The position numbers and the translations under genes are program-made. Shown in pieces: positions 1 to 6,851 of a stretch of 25,097 nucleotides of DNA. Origin of the DNA: UBA3103 sp002365855 (GTDB lineage: Bacteria; Bacillota; Desulfotomaculia; Desulfotomaculales; Pelotomaculaceae); assembly GCA_030627625.1 (NCBI GenBank), contig DAOURR010000033.1:1-25097 (forward strand). Reading direction: 5' to 3'. Under the pieces are notes generated by a model, which was not told the DNA's origin, did no database searches, and worked only from the letters and a program-made list of their open reading frames with translations. Within the stretch, counting starts at the first letter, position 1; every line of letters starts with the position of its first letter.

Positions 1-99
1 ATTAAATGATTCAGAGTGTAAAACCAATTACTTTAGCATGAAATGCTTGCACAACAACCTGAGGCGAGAAAAATCTTGGGTAGAAACAACGTCTAGCTT

Positions 100-180
100 A
101 ACTTTCAACGTTTCCCCCAAACTTTCAACAATTACCTGTTGGCGATGCACACCCTTGCTAACTTTTAACGATTACCCCTG
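100..180. repeat. Three phased imperfect direct repeats (possible IS21-type end)
   Basis: Three copies of a unit resembling AACTTTCAACGATTACCCC start at 100, 120 and 160, so they are spaced by 20 and 40 bp, about two and four helical turns. The copies read AACTTTCAACGTTTCCCCC, AACTTTCAACAATTACC and AACTTTTAACGATTACCCC. A shorter TTGCTAAC element occurs before the third copy and again near 213. Multiple short repeats at a terminus are a known property of IS21-family elements, where they are thought to bind transposase. No istA or istB gene is visible inside the window, so the link is inference. The rest of positions 1-243 contains no gene I can support. Confidence 0.45.
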
Positions 181-246
181 GTTATGTCGACGGAAAACGG
201 CAGGATTTTATCTTGCTAACGGTAAAACAACCCGTCGTAAAATGAT

Positions 247-281
247 AAAAGCCGCTCTGCAATAGTGCAAGAACGGCTTTA
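247..281 (-). terminator. Distal intrinsic terminator downstream of ssrA
   Basis: Read on the minus strand, AAAGCCG pairs with CGGCTTT around an inner TGCA/TGCA stem and a small loop. The tract TTTTATCATTTT follows. This is the second of two hairpins behind ssrA and is likely a back-up terminator. In the plus direction the hairpin is flanked by weaker T runs. Confidence 0.65.
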
Positions 282-302
282 TTACTGAACTTTCAGGCAA
301 TA

Positions 303-346
303 TAAAAACCATCCACCGATAAAATTCATTTTATCAATAGATGGTA
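303..346 (-). terminator. Proximal intrinsic terminator of ssrA
   Basis: On the minus strand ACCATC pairs with GATGGT and, inside it, GATAAAA pairs with TTTTATC around a 4-nt loop, with an internal bulge of mismatches between the two stems. TTTTTATATT follows directly. The hairpin begins 8 nt after the CCA end of the tmRNA, so it is the natural end of the smpB-ssrA transcript. Confidence 0.75.
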
Positions 347-353
347 GATAATC

Positions 354-704
354 TGGTGGAGGCGGGGGGAATCGAACCCACCGTCCGGAAGACCGACCAC
401 AGGAGATTCTCCGAGCGCAGGCTGCACTTTAAATTTCGCTCCACCGGCGCCTACAGCCAGGCTCCGTTGTTGCTATCTCGATAAATCTTGCTTAAACCCT
501 CCGAGAATTGGGTTTAAGCCAGCCCGTTTAAATGACCCCCTAGCCCAGGCCACGGGCCCAGCGCGGGTAGAAGGTTAGACAGCTATTAAGCTGCTAAAGC
601 GTATTCGTTATTGGCAATTATAGTTTTCCACCGTTTTGCGGGCTGATGGAACCCCGGCTCGCTCCTCCTGCCACCGCTTCCCCCGTCGAAACCTTTACGC
701 CCCC
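354..704 (-). ncRNA. ssrA: tmRNA (one-piece transfer-messenger RNA)
   Basis: The 5' end reads GGGGGCGTAAAGGTTTCGAC, the hallmark start of tmRNA. The 3' end carries a T-arm containing GGTTCGATTCCCCCC and ends in CGCCTCCACCA. The seven 5' bases GGGGGCG pair with CGCCTCC of the 3' end with one G-U, forming the alanine-type acceptor stem, so both ends are fixed at 704 and 354. An internal reading frame at 586-615 encodes the tag ANNEYALAA followed by TAA. The RNA rescues stalled ribosomes with SmpB, whose gene ends 56 nt upstream. I see no strong promoter of its own in those 56 nt, so co-transcription with smpB followed by RNase P cleavage is likely. Length is 351 nt, normal for the one-piece form. 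Confidence 0.97.
586..615 (-). other. tmRNA proteolysis tag reading frame
   Basis: This is the message part of ssrA: GCC AAT AAC GAA TAC GCT TTA GCA GCT TAA, giving ANNEYALAA then stop. The YALAA end is the classic degradation signal read by ClpXP-type proteases. The resume codon GCC is preceded by TATAATT. With nine residues the tag is one shorter than the E. coli tag. Confidence 0.9.
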
Positions 705-760
705 ATATATAAAATCTTGGGTTAATTCCAAGGGTTAAACTTGACAGCTCTTATATATTT

Positions 761-1222
761 TTAGTGCAGTTTCATCCTTTCCTTCACCGCCCGGTCCATC
801 TCTCTCTGGGCATCCTTGGCAGCGATATCATCCCTCCGGTCGTAGAGCTTCTTACCTTTTGCCAGCGCCAGCTCTACTTTGGCCAGGCCATTTTTGAAGT
901 ATACCTTCAAAGGGATCAGGGCCAGGCCCTTTTCCCTGGTCTTGCCGAGAAGCCGCATAATCTCCTGCTTGTGCATCAGCAGCCTGCGGGTGCGCTTCGG
1001 CTCGTGGTTGAACTGGTTGCCCTGCGCATAAGGGCTTATATGCATATTATACAGCATTAGCTCGCCGTTTTCAACGCGGGCAAAGCTGTCCTGCAGGTTG
1101 GCCTTCCCAACGCGTAAGGACTTTACCTCGGTCCCGGTCAGCGATATCCCGGCCTCATATGTTTCCAGGATGTGGTATTCATGCCTGGCTTTCCTGTTTT
1201 CGGTGACGTTTCTAACATTCAT
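761..1222 (-). CDS. smpB: SsrA-binding protein SmpB
   Basis: SmpB binds the tRNA-like domain of tmRNA and carries it to stalled ribosomes in trans-translation. The 153-residue product has the usual length. The oligonucleotide-binding barrel core is recognisable: HEYHILETYEAGI at about 14-26, GTEVKSLR at 30-37, and the basic motif AKGKKLYDRRD at 121-131. The C-terminal tail is rich in K, R and E and would form the helix that probes the empty mRNA channel. The ATG start is preceded by CAGGAGAATTGTT, a good ribosome site. ssrA follows 56 nt downstream, an expected pairing. A strong promoter lies about 90 nt upstream (1312-1340), so smpB and ssrA probably form one transcription unit. Confidence 0.97.
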   Translation of the reverse strand: MNVRNVTENRKARHEYHILETYEAGISLTGTEVKSLRVGKANLQDSFARVENGELMLYNMHISPYAQGNQFNHEPKRTRRLLMHKQEIMRLLGKTREKGLALIPLKVYFKNGLAKVELALAKGKKLYDRRDDIAAKDAQREMDRAVKERMKLH

Positions 1223-1311
1223 AACAATTCTCCTGAAAAATTAAACCCTTCTCCAGCCACTGCAGGGACAAGGGCATTTAAAGACAAGACAGTTATCTCA
1301 TTCGCATATTA

Positions 1312-1340
1312 ATTATAGCAGTGGGCAGCTTTTTTATCAA
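1312..1340 (-). promoter_or_regulatory. Sigma-A type promoter of smpB-ssrA
   Basis: On the minus strand TTGATA (1335-1340), a 17-nt spacer and TATAAT (1312-1317) are seen, with TGC in front of the -10 (extended -10). The predicted transcript would have a leader of about 85 nt before the smpB ATG. This is one of the best promoter matches in the window. Confidence 0.7.
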
Positions 1341-1360
1341 GGGATTTAAGGTCACACCCT

Positions 1361-1427
1361 AACATAGGAACGGGGACACACCTCCGTTTGGGGCCAGTCT
1401 CTAGGGCTGAGGAATGTCCCCACTGTT
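1361..1427. repeat. GGGGACA palindromic repeat (REP/MITE-like relic)
   Basis: The left arm GGGGACACACCTC (1372-1384) faces the right arm GAGGAATGTCCCC (1409-1421). They can form a 7-bp stem, a 2x2 mismatch and a further 4-bp stem around a loop of about 24 nt. AACA and TGTT flank the arms. The element starts directly after the stop codon of the HD-domain gene and lies upstream of the smpB promoter. From general knowledge, GGGGACA palindromes are dispersed in several Clostridia and Deltaproteobacteria and are often linked to IS200/REP-type transposases; I cannot check copy number here. It may also act as a weak terminator for the HD gene. Confidence 0.55.
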
Positions 1428-1979
1428 TTACAGCTTCAAATCAGCCGCGATGCCCTGCATGGCTTCCAGGCCGAGTCCCAGGAACTCTTCTAAGGAAAGC
1501 TCCAGCTCTGAGCAGGCCCTGATCGTCTCCCTGTTGGCCCCCCGGGCAAACGCTTTTTCATTGAAACGTTTCATTAAAAAAGGCACATCCACGACAAAAA
1601 GCTTCTTTTCAGGCCGGATCAGCGCCGCGGCAACAATGAGCCCGGTCAGCGGGTCGGTGGCATACAGCGCTTTGTCCATCAGGGTAAGGCGCGGCAGCCC
1701 GTGGCGGGAGTTGTGGACCTTTACCGCGTACACGATGTCAGCTGGCAGTCCGTGCTCGGCCAGCATCGCTGATCCTTCCAGACTGTGCCTGAAGGGGTCA
1801 TCCTTGGTCTGGTCATAATCGATGTCGTGCAGCAGTCCTGCCAGGCCCCACTTTGCTTCATCCTGCCCGAAGTGCCGGGCGAGGCGGATCATGACGGCCT
1901 CAACGGCAAGAGAATGGTTAAACAGGTTTTTATTGGTCAGGTTGTTTTTTAACAATAACAAGGCTTCTGTTCTGTTCAA
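1428..1979 (-). CDS. HD-domain metal-dependent hydrolase (COG2316-like)
   Basis: The 183-residue protein carries an HD phosphohydrolase domain. Likely metal ligands are H22 in NHSLAVEAV, H51-D52 in LLHDIDYD, and D109 in YATDPLTG. The HDID form and the following FRHSLEGSAMLAEHGLP resemble the predicted-hydrolase HD family often annotated as HDIG-domain protein. Its substrate is unknown and I do not assign one. The start is TTG at 1977-1979, preceded by AGGAGGACGCAGC, an ideal ribosome site; no ATG gives a better fit. The stop codon of the upstream thioesterase gene overlaps this ribosome site, leaving 11 nt between the genes, so the two are probably co-translated. Confidence 0.85.
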   Translation of the reverse strand: MNRTEALLLLKNNLTNKNLFNHSLAVEAVMIRLARHFGQDEAKWGLAGLLHDIDYDQTKDDPFRHSLEGSAMLAEHGLPADIVYAVKVHNSRHGLPRLTLMDKALYATDPLTGLIVAAALIRPEKKLFVVDVPFLMKRFNEKAFARGANRETIRACSELELSLEEFLGLGLEAMQGIAADLKL

Positions 1980-1990
1980 GCTGCGTCCTC

Positions 1991-2413
1991 CTAGGATTTT
2001 TTGGAGGGAGGAATTTTGAGAAACTTGGCTGTCGCGCGCGCCGCCACGCTCCCGTCCGGCAGGATGGCTTGTGCGGCCATCTCGACCAGGCGTCCCCGCT
2101 GGGAAACCATCTGACCTTCCACGGTGATCTTCTCACCTATGGGTACGGCCTTGCTGTAGCGGGCGGTCATTTCCGCGGTCATGATCTTGATTCCCCTCTT
2201 CCACAGCCACTGAGCCATGATCTCGTCCAGCATTGTGGCGACCAGCCCTCCGTGCATCACGCCGTCCCAGCCCTGGTGCTCGGGACCGGCCACAAAATGT
2301 GTGCGGCAGACGTCTCCGTCATGCTCAAAGACAAGCTTAAGACCGATGGGGTTGATCTTACTGCATGCAAAGCACATGCTGTTTTCTTCCTTCAGGGGAT
2401 CGGCCATCATCAT
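1991..2413 (-). CDS. PaaI-family hotdog-fold thioesterase
   Basis: The 140-residue product is a hotdog-fold acyl-CoA thioesterase of the PaaI/YiiD-like group. The motif VMHGGLVATMLDE at about 52-64 contains the conserved HGG (54-56) and the acidic D63-E64 that would polarise the thioester. The N-terminus has CFACSKINPIGLKL, a Cys-rich opening common in this subfamily. The physiological acyl-CoA substrate cannot be read from the sequence. Three ATG codons stand in a row; the first is 6 nt behind GGGAGG and was chosen. A promoter with extended -10 lies at 2443-2471. It is the first gene of a two-gene unit with the HD hydrolase. Confidence 0.88.
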   Translation of the reverse strand: MMMADPLKEENSMCFACSKINPIGLKLVFEHDGDVCRTHFVAGPEHQGWDGVMHGGLVATMLDEIMAQWLWKRGIKIMTAEMTARYSKAVPIGEKITVEGQMVSQRGRLVEMAAQAILPDGSVAARATAKFLKIPPSKKS

Positions 2414-2442
2414 GCACTTCCTCCCGCTTCGAATTCCTGTTT

Positions 2443-2471
2443 ATTTTAACAAATCAGCATTCTTTTGGCAA
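2443..2471 (-). promoter_or_regulatory. Promoter of the thioesterase-HD gene pair
   Basis: TTGCCA (2466-2471), a 17-nt spacer and TAAAAT (2443-2448) on the minus strand, with TGT before the -10. It sits between the secG terminator and the thioesterase ATG, about 30 nt upstream of the start codon. Confidence 0.6.
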
Positions 2472-2484
2472 CATTTAGCAGCAA

Positions 2485-2517
2485 ACAAAACAGCCGGGCT
2501 GCCCCGGCGTATTTTGT
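2485..2517 (-). terminator. Intrinsic terminator of the eno-secG unit
   Basis: On the minus strand ACAAAA pairs with TTTTGT and, inside it, GCCGGG pairs with CCCGGC around a tight loop. TTTGC follows. The T tract is imperfect but the stem is strong. It lies about 60 nt past the secG stop and just ahead of the thioesterase promoter, which fits a transcript boundary. Confidence 0.6.
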
Positions 2518-2578
2518 CTCTTCAATATCGAAAACCTGCCGCACCCTTCCAAAACAATACCCGGCGCGGTTCGGACTG

Positions 2579-2812
2579 CTATCTTGATATGACCAGAAAC
2601 AGGGCGGAACCCGCGTAAAACACGGCCACCACTATGGTGATCTTCCCTAGCAGCTCATCCATTCCCTTCTTTTTACCAAACAGCGTTTCCGCGCCGCCGG
2701 TAATAGCCCCGGAAAGACCGGCGCTCCTTCCTGACTGCAGTATAACAGCTGCGATCAGGCCAATCGATAAAAGCACATGAAGGATGGTCACTATGGTTAT
2801 CGCTATCTCCAC
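2579..2812 (-). CDS. secG: Protein-export membrane protein SecG
   Basis: SecG is the small subunit of the SecYEG translocon in the cytoplasmic membrane. The product shows two hydrophobic segments (about 4-24 and 53-74 in the 77-residue form) joined by the conserved cytoplasmic loop with LQSGRSAGLSGAITGG and the TLFGKKKGMDELLGK segment. The frame is open to a GTG at 2821, but that codon touches the GGGAG ribosome site. The GTG at 2810-2812 lies 8 nt behind it and is the better start, giving MEIAITIVTILHVLLS. An extended -10 promoter lies just upstream, right after the eno stop codon. The eno-secG order is common in Firmicutes. Confidence 0.93.
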   Translation of the reverse strand: MEIAITIVTILHVLLSIGLIAAVILQSGRSAGLSGAITGGAETLFGKKKGMDELLGKITIVVAVFYAGSALFLVISR

Positions 2813-2849
2813 GCATATCACTCCCTACAGGACAAAAATACTAGAGGTA

Positions 2850-2878
2850 ATTATATCATAATGTAAAAAAGCTGGCAA
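2850..2878 (-). promoter_or_regulatory. Promoter of secG
   Basis: TTGCCA (2873-2878), a 17-nt spacer and a perfect TATAAT (2850-2855) on the minus strand, with TGA before the -10. The -35 begins immediately after the eno stop codon, so secG can be expressed apart from the glycolytic genes. Confidence 0.7.
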
Positions 2879-4174
2879 TCACAGGAGATGGCTCAGATTA
2901 TAAAAAGTCTTTTTGCCCCTGAAGACGGCCAGGTCGCCCAGCTCCTCCTCGATCCGCAGCAACTGGTTGTACTTGGCCACCCTTTCACCACGGATGGGCG
3001 CGCCTGTCTTGATCTGGCCCGCGTTGACGGCAACCACCAGGTCAGCGATGGTGGAATCCGAAGTTTCCCCCGAACGATGGGACACCACGGTGGTATAACC
3101 GGCCTGCCTGGCCATCTCGATGCAATCCAGGGTTTCTGTAATGGTCCCGATCTGGTTTAACTTGATCAGGATGGAGTTGGCCACACCGGACCTGATGCCA
3201 CGGGCCAGCCGGCTGGTATTGGTAACGAATATGTCATCTCCAACGATCTGGATCTGCCTGCCCAGCCTTTCATTCAGCTTCTTCCATCCGTCCCAGTCAT
3301 CCTCCGCCAGGCCATCCTCGATAGAAATGATGGGATATTTACCAACCAGCATGGCGTAGTACTCTATCATCTCTTCGGCGGTGCGGCTAATGCTTTCTGA
3401 CTCGAAGACGTATTTGCCGTCCTTGTAAAACTCGGTAGCGGCGGGGTCCAGGGCCAGCGCGATTTCTTCTCCAGGGTTGTAGCCGGCCGAGGCTATGGAC
3501 TCCATAATAACCTCCAGGGCCTCCTCGTTTGACTTCAGCATCGGGGCAAAACCGCCCTCGTCACCTACGGCAGTGTTCAACCCCTTATTCTTCAATACGT
3601 TTTTAAGCTGATGGTAGACCTCGGCTCCCATCCTCAGGGCACCGGCGAAACTTTCCGCGCCCACCGGCATGATCATAAACTCCTGGATGTCGACATTGTT
3701 GTCGGCGTGTTTGCCGCCGTTCAGGATATTCATCATCGGCACCGGCAGCACCTTGGCGTTGGCGCCCCCCAGGTACTGGTACAGTGGCAGTCCGAGCGAC
3801 TCAGCCGCCGCCCTGGCCACAGCCATGGACACACCGATGATGGCGTTGGCGCCCAGCCTGCTCTTATTGGGCGTGCCGTCCAGTTCGATCATAGCCATGT
3901 CAACACCCAGCTGGTCGGTGGCGTCGTAACCTGATATTTCAGGGGCGATGATGGAATTGACGTTGTCGACCGCCTTCAGCACTCCTTTACCGCCGAAGCG
4001 CTTCCCGTCACCATCCCGAAGCTCAACCGCTTCATGAGCGCCGGTCGACGCGCCGGAGGGAACAGCTGCCCTTCCCATGGTCCCGTCTTCCAGATAAACA
4101 TCAACTTCAACAGTGGGATTTCCGCGCGAATCAAGGATCTCCCGGGCAAACAGGTCGTCAATAACAGTGGACAC
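2879..4174 (-). CDS. eno: Enolase (phosphopyruvate hydratase)
   Basis: Enolase converts 2-phosphoglycerate to phosphoenolpyruvate. In the 431-residue form the expected active-site residues are present: H156 in GGKHADNN, E206 in GDEGGFAP, metal ligands D243 (LALDPAAT), E286 (SIEDGLAEDDW) and D313 (GDDIFVTN), K338 (LIKLNQIG), the SHRSGET loop at 365-371, and K389 (IKTGAPIRGER). The frame is open to a GTG at 4183, but that start abuts GAGGA. The GTG at 4172-4174, 8 nt behind GAGGAG, gives the usual family length and the usual short N-terminus before REILDSRGNPT. It follows gpmI by 5 nt, so the two are surely one unit. Confidence 0.98.
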   Translation of the reverse strand: MSTVIDDLFAREILDSRGNPTVEVDVYLEDGTMGRAAVPSGASTGAHEAVELRDGDGKRFGGKGVLKAVDNVNSIIAPEISGYDATDQLGVDMAMIELDGTPNKSRLGANAIIGVSMAVARAAAESLGLPLYQYLGGANAKVLPVPMMNILNGGKHADNNVDIQEFMIMPVGAESFAGALRMGAEVYHQLKNVLKNKGLNTAVGDEGGFAPMLKSNEEALEVIMESIASAGYNPGEEIALALDPAATEFYKDGKYVFESESISRTAEEMIEYYAMLVGKYPIISIEDGLAEDDWDGWKKLNERLGRQIQIVGDDIFVTNTSRLARGIRSGVANSILIKLNQIGTITETLDCIEMARQAGYTTVVSHRSGETSDSTIADLVVAVNAGQIKTGAPIRGERVAKYNQLLRIEEELGDLAVFRGKKTFYNLSHLL

Positions 4175-4179
4175 AGGTA

Positions 4180-5817
4180 TCACTCCTCAATTAGGTTCTT
4201 AGTCTTGACTCTGACATTCGAAAATATAATAAGCGTCTCCCCGGTCATTTCCAACGGCTTGCCTATACCGAGAAGGTGCAGTATAGTCGGCGCTATATCT
4301 CTCAGACTGCCGTCCCGCAGGGCAATCCCCGCGGGATCACTCCTGATCATCATAAATGGCGCCGGGTTGGTGGTGTGCGCAGTGACGGTATTTCCCTCAC
4401 AATCTATCATCTCGTCCGCGTTACCATGGTCCGCGGTGACCAGGAGTGTACCGTCCTTTTTCAGCACGGCCCCGGCCAGCCTGCCCAGGCACCTGTCCAC
4501 AATTTCCAGGGCTTTGACCGTGGCTGCCATGTCTCCGGTGTGCCCTACCATATCGGGATTGGCGTAATTCACTATGATGACCCTGAACCTTCCTGTTTCC
4601 AACAGCCCCAGCAATTTGTCCGTAACCTCGAGGGCGCTCATTTCGGGCTTTAGGTCATATGTGGCCACCCTGGGCGACGGCACCAGGACCCGCTCTTCTC
4701 CCGGGTTAGGCTCTTCGACTCCCCCGTTAAAGAAAAATGTCACGTGAGCGTATTTTTCTGTTTCAGCCAGGCGCAGCTGGGCTATGCCGTTTTTGCTGAG
4801 GACTTCCCCCAGGGTGTTGCGCAGGTGCTGCGGCTTGAACGCCACAGACGCTTCTATCGTAATATCGTACAGCGTCATGCAGGTGAAATTAACCTCGGGG
4901 TGATTTCGTTTTCTGGTGAAACCAGTAAAATCACTGTCGACAAAGGCCCTGGTAATCTGCCGGGCCCGGTCAGGCCGGAAGTTGAAAAAAATGACGGCGT
5001 CACCCCTGGATACTCTTGCCACTGGCCCGCCCGTGCGATCCATGATCACAGTGGGCAGGATAAACTCATCCGTCTCTCCCCTCTGGTAGCCGAGGTCAAC
5101 CGCCTCCAGCGAGCTTACAGAGAGTATGCCCTCGCCGAAAACCATGGCATTGTAGGCGCGCTCAGTGCGCTCCCAGCGGCGGTCCCTGTCCATGGCGTAA
5201 TACCGGCCCATAACAGTTGCCACAGACCCAAAGCCCAGCTCGTCCAGCTTCTTCTCGAGGGATATGAAATACTCTTTGGCGTTGGCCGGCGGTACATCCC
5301 GCCCGTCCAAAAAAGCGTGGACATAGACATCGCGCATTTCTAAAAATGCCGCCATGTCCAAAAGGGCAAAAAGGTGGCTGATATGGCTGTGAACCCCTCC
5401 GTCAGACAACAGGCCCATCAGGTGCAGGGAGCGACCGTTAGATTTGGCCGTTCTCATAGCGTCCAGCAAAACCTGGTTTTCCATGAAGTTTCCCTCTTTA
5501 ATTGCCTTGGTGATCCTGGTCAGGTCCTGGTACACCACACGCCCGGCCCCTATATTCAGGTGCCCTACCTCGGAATTGCCCATCTGACCAGCTGGAAGGC
5601 CGACTTCCTCCCCGGAGCAAACCAGTGTTGAGTGCGGGTACTCTGACCATAAGCGCCTGAAATTCCTGACGTCGGCCTGTGCGATGGCATTCCCTTCCAC
5701 TGCGGGACTGACTCCCCAACCGTCCATTATAACTAAGACCAGGGGTTTTTCGCCCGGGGCAGGTTGAAAATGGGAATCAGTTTTTTCACCGGCAGGAGAA
5801 TGCTCTATATCCTTCAA
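4180..5817 (-). CDS. gpmI: 2,3-bisphosphoglycerate-independent phosphoglycerate mutase
   Basis: This Mn-dependent iPGM interconverts 3- and 2-phosphoglycerate through a phosphoserine. D32 in VIMDGWG and the nucleophile S82 in GQMGNSEVGHLNIGAG are visible. So are DGRDVPP, RYYAMDRDRRW, FNFRPDRARQ, ANPDMVGHTG and TADHGNADEM, which carry the remaining metal and substrate ligands. At 545 residues it is longer than the usual 510-515: about 22 charged residues precede the core and a short tail rich in K follows it. The only plausible start is TTG at 5815-5817, since no other start codon precedes the core. Its ribosome site AGGAAAGG is 11 nt away, so initiation may be weak. A possible leader peptide lies just upstream. 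eno follows closely. Confidence 0.96.
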   Translation of the reverse strand: MKDIEHSPAGEKTDSHFQPAPGEKPLVLVIMDGWGVSPAVEGNAIAQADVRNFRRLWSEYPHSTLVCSGEEVGLPAGQMGNSEVGHLNIGAGRVVYQDLTRITKAIKEGNFMENQVLLDAMRTAKSNGRSLHLMGLLSDGGVHSHISHLFALLDMAAFLEMRDVYVHAFLDGRDVPPANAKEYFISLEKKLDELGFGSVATVMGRYYAMDRDRRWERTERAYNAMVFGEGILSVSSLEAVDLGYQRGETDEFILPTVIMDRTGGPVARVSRGDAVIFFNFRPDRARQITRAFVDSDFTGFTRKRNHPEVNFTCMTLYDITIEASVAFKPQHLRNTLGEVLSKNGIAQLRLAETEKYAHVTFFFNGGVEEPNPGEERVLVPSPRVATYDLKPEMSALEVTDKLLGLLETGRFRVIIVNYANPDMVGHTGDMAATVKALEIVDRCLGRLAGAVLKKDGTLLVTADHGNADEMIDCEGNTVTAHTTNPAPFMMIRSDPAGIALRDGSLRDIAPTILHLLGIGKPLEMTGETLIIFSNVRVKTKNLIEE

Positions 5818-5996
5818 ATTTACATTTACCTTTCCTAAAAAAGGGTGGAACCACAGAAGAACCCAGCTATCAGTATTTCAGCAGCCCTTGCCATTAGGAT
5901 GTTCTTCTTTTGAATAATTATTATCTCTATTGCGTTAGAAAAAGTTCATATTATGTATCGTGATCAAACATCATTATCTTGATATAGTTAAAAGTT

Positions 5997-6764
5997 TTAT
6001 TTCGAGGCAGCCCGGATGATCCCGGCGAAGCTGTCTGCTTCCAAACTTGCGCCTCCAACGAGGGCGCCGTCAATGTCCGGCTTGGACATCAGTCCTGCGG
6101 TATTGCCCAGCTTGACGCTTCCACCGTATAAAATCCGCACCAGCTGTGCCGGGCTATCCCCGAACAGCCCCTTGACCAGGCCGCGTATAAAACCTATGAC
6201 TTTCTGGGCGTCTTCGTCAGAAGCTGTTTTACCCGTTCCTATGGCCCAAACCGGCTCATAGGCGATAACAATTCCAGCCGCCTGCTCCGGGCTCAGCCCG
6301 GCCAGCCCGGCTTCGGTCTGGACACGCACTACCTCTTCTGTAATGCCGGACTCCCTTTGCTCCAGGGTTTCGCCTACACACACGATTGGGGTGAGGCCGT
6401 ACGATAAAACGGCATGGACCTTGCGGTTCACGTTCCCGTTAGTTTCTCCGAAATACTGCCTGCGTTCAGAATGGCCGATGATTACCAGGCTGCACCCTGC
6501 ATCTTTGAGCATCGCCGGTGAGATTTCACCGGTAAAAGCTCCTTTATCCTCCCAGTATACATCCTGGGCGCCGGTTGCGATACCCGAGCCGCGCAGGGCT
6601 TCCGCTACTGGAGCAAGCGCGGTAAAAGGCGGGCATACCGCCACCTCGACTTGATTATATCCGGCCGTAGTTTTTTTAATCTCAAGCACAAAAGCCACCG
6701 CCTCGGGAATGGTTTTAAACATCTTCCAGTTCCCAGCGACGATGGGCTTGCGCGGCTTGATCAT
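5997..6764 (-). CDS. tpiA: Triosephosphate isomerase
   Basis: TpiA interconverts dihydroxyacetone phosphate and glyceraldehyde-3-phosphate. In the 255-residue form N12 and K14 (VAGNWKMFKT), catalytic H98 (IIGHSERR), catalytic E170 (AYEPVWAIGTGKTA, loop 6) and the phosphate-binding LYGGSV and GALVGGASL are all present. The open frame extends 28 codons further to an ATG at 6848, but that start has no ribosome site and gives an unconserved leader. The ATG at 6762-6764, 8 nt behind GGGGG, gives the normal length. It lies 87 nt after pgk with no terminator between them. It is followed by an AT-rich gap of 179 nt before gpmI. Confidence 0.97.
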   Translation of the reverse strand: MIKPRKPIVAGNWKMFKTIPEAVAFVLEIKKTTAGYNQVEVAVCPPFTALAPVAEALRGSGIATGAQDVYWEDKGAFTGEISPAMLKDAGCSLVIIGHSERRQYFGETNGNVNRKVHAVLSYGLTPIVCVGETLEQRESGITEEVVRVQTEAGLAGLSPEQAAGIVIAYEPVWAIGTGKTASDEDAQKVIGFIRGLVKGLFGDSPAQLVRILYGGSVKLGNTAGLMSKPDIDGALVGGASLEADSFAGIIRAASK

Positions 6765-6851
6765 CCTTACCGCCCCCTTTTGTCTTTCAGCTCCGGGCCC
6801 GTGAGCAGATGATATCCTCTGGCCACGGACCGGAGCCACACATTGCATGCT

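Noticed and set aside
38..265. Plus-strand open frame of 75 codons
   Set aside because: No ribosome site, no recognisable protein features, Trp/Cys/Thr-rich translation, and it runs across the direct repeats and into the ssrA terminator.
741..746. Perfect TTGACA on the plus strand
   Set aside because: No -10 at 16-18 nt spacing and no plus-strand gene; it overlaps the smpB-ssrA junction.
4744..5343. Plus-strand open frame of 199 codons opposite gpmI
   Set aside because: Shadow of gpmI, whose catalytic motifs are intact throughout.
5837..5856. Plus-strand sequence AAAAAAGGGTGGAACCACAG resembling the T-box antiterminator core
   Set aside because: There is no plus-strand gene downstream, and the upstream stem I region would have to lie inside gpmI on the opposite strand. 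Most likely a chance match.
5963..5983. ATCAA-11 nt-TTGAT inverted repeat in the AT-rich tpiA-gpmI gap
   Set aside because: Arms of only 5 bp in AT-rich sequence are expected by chance; noted but not called an operator.
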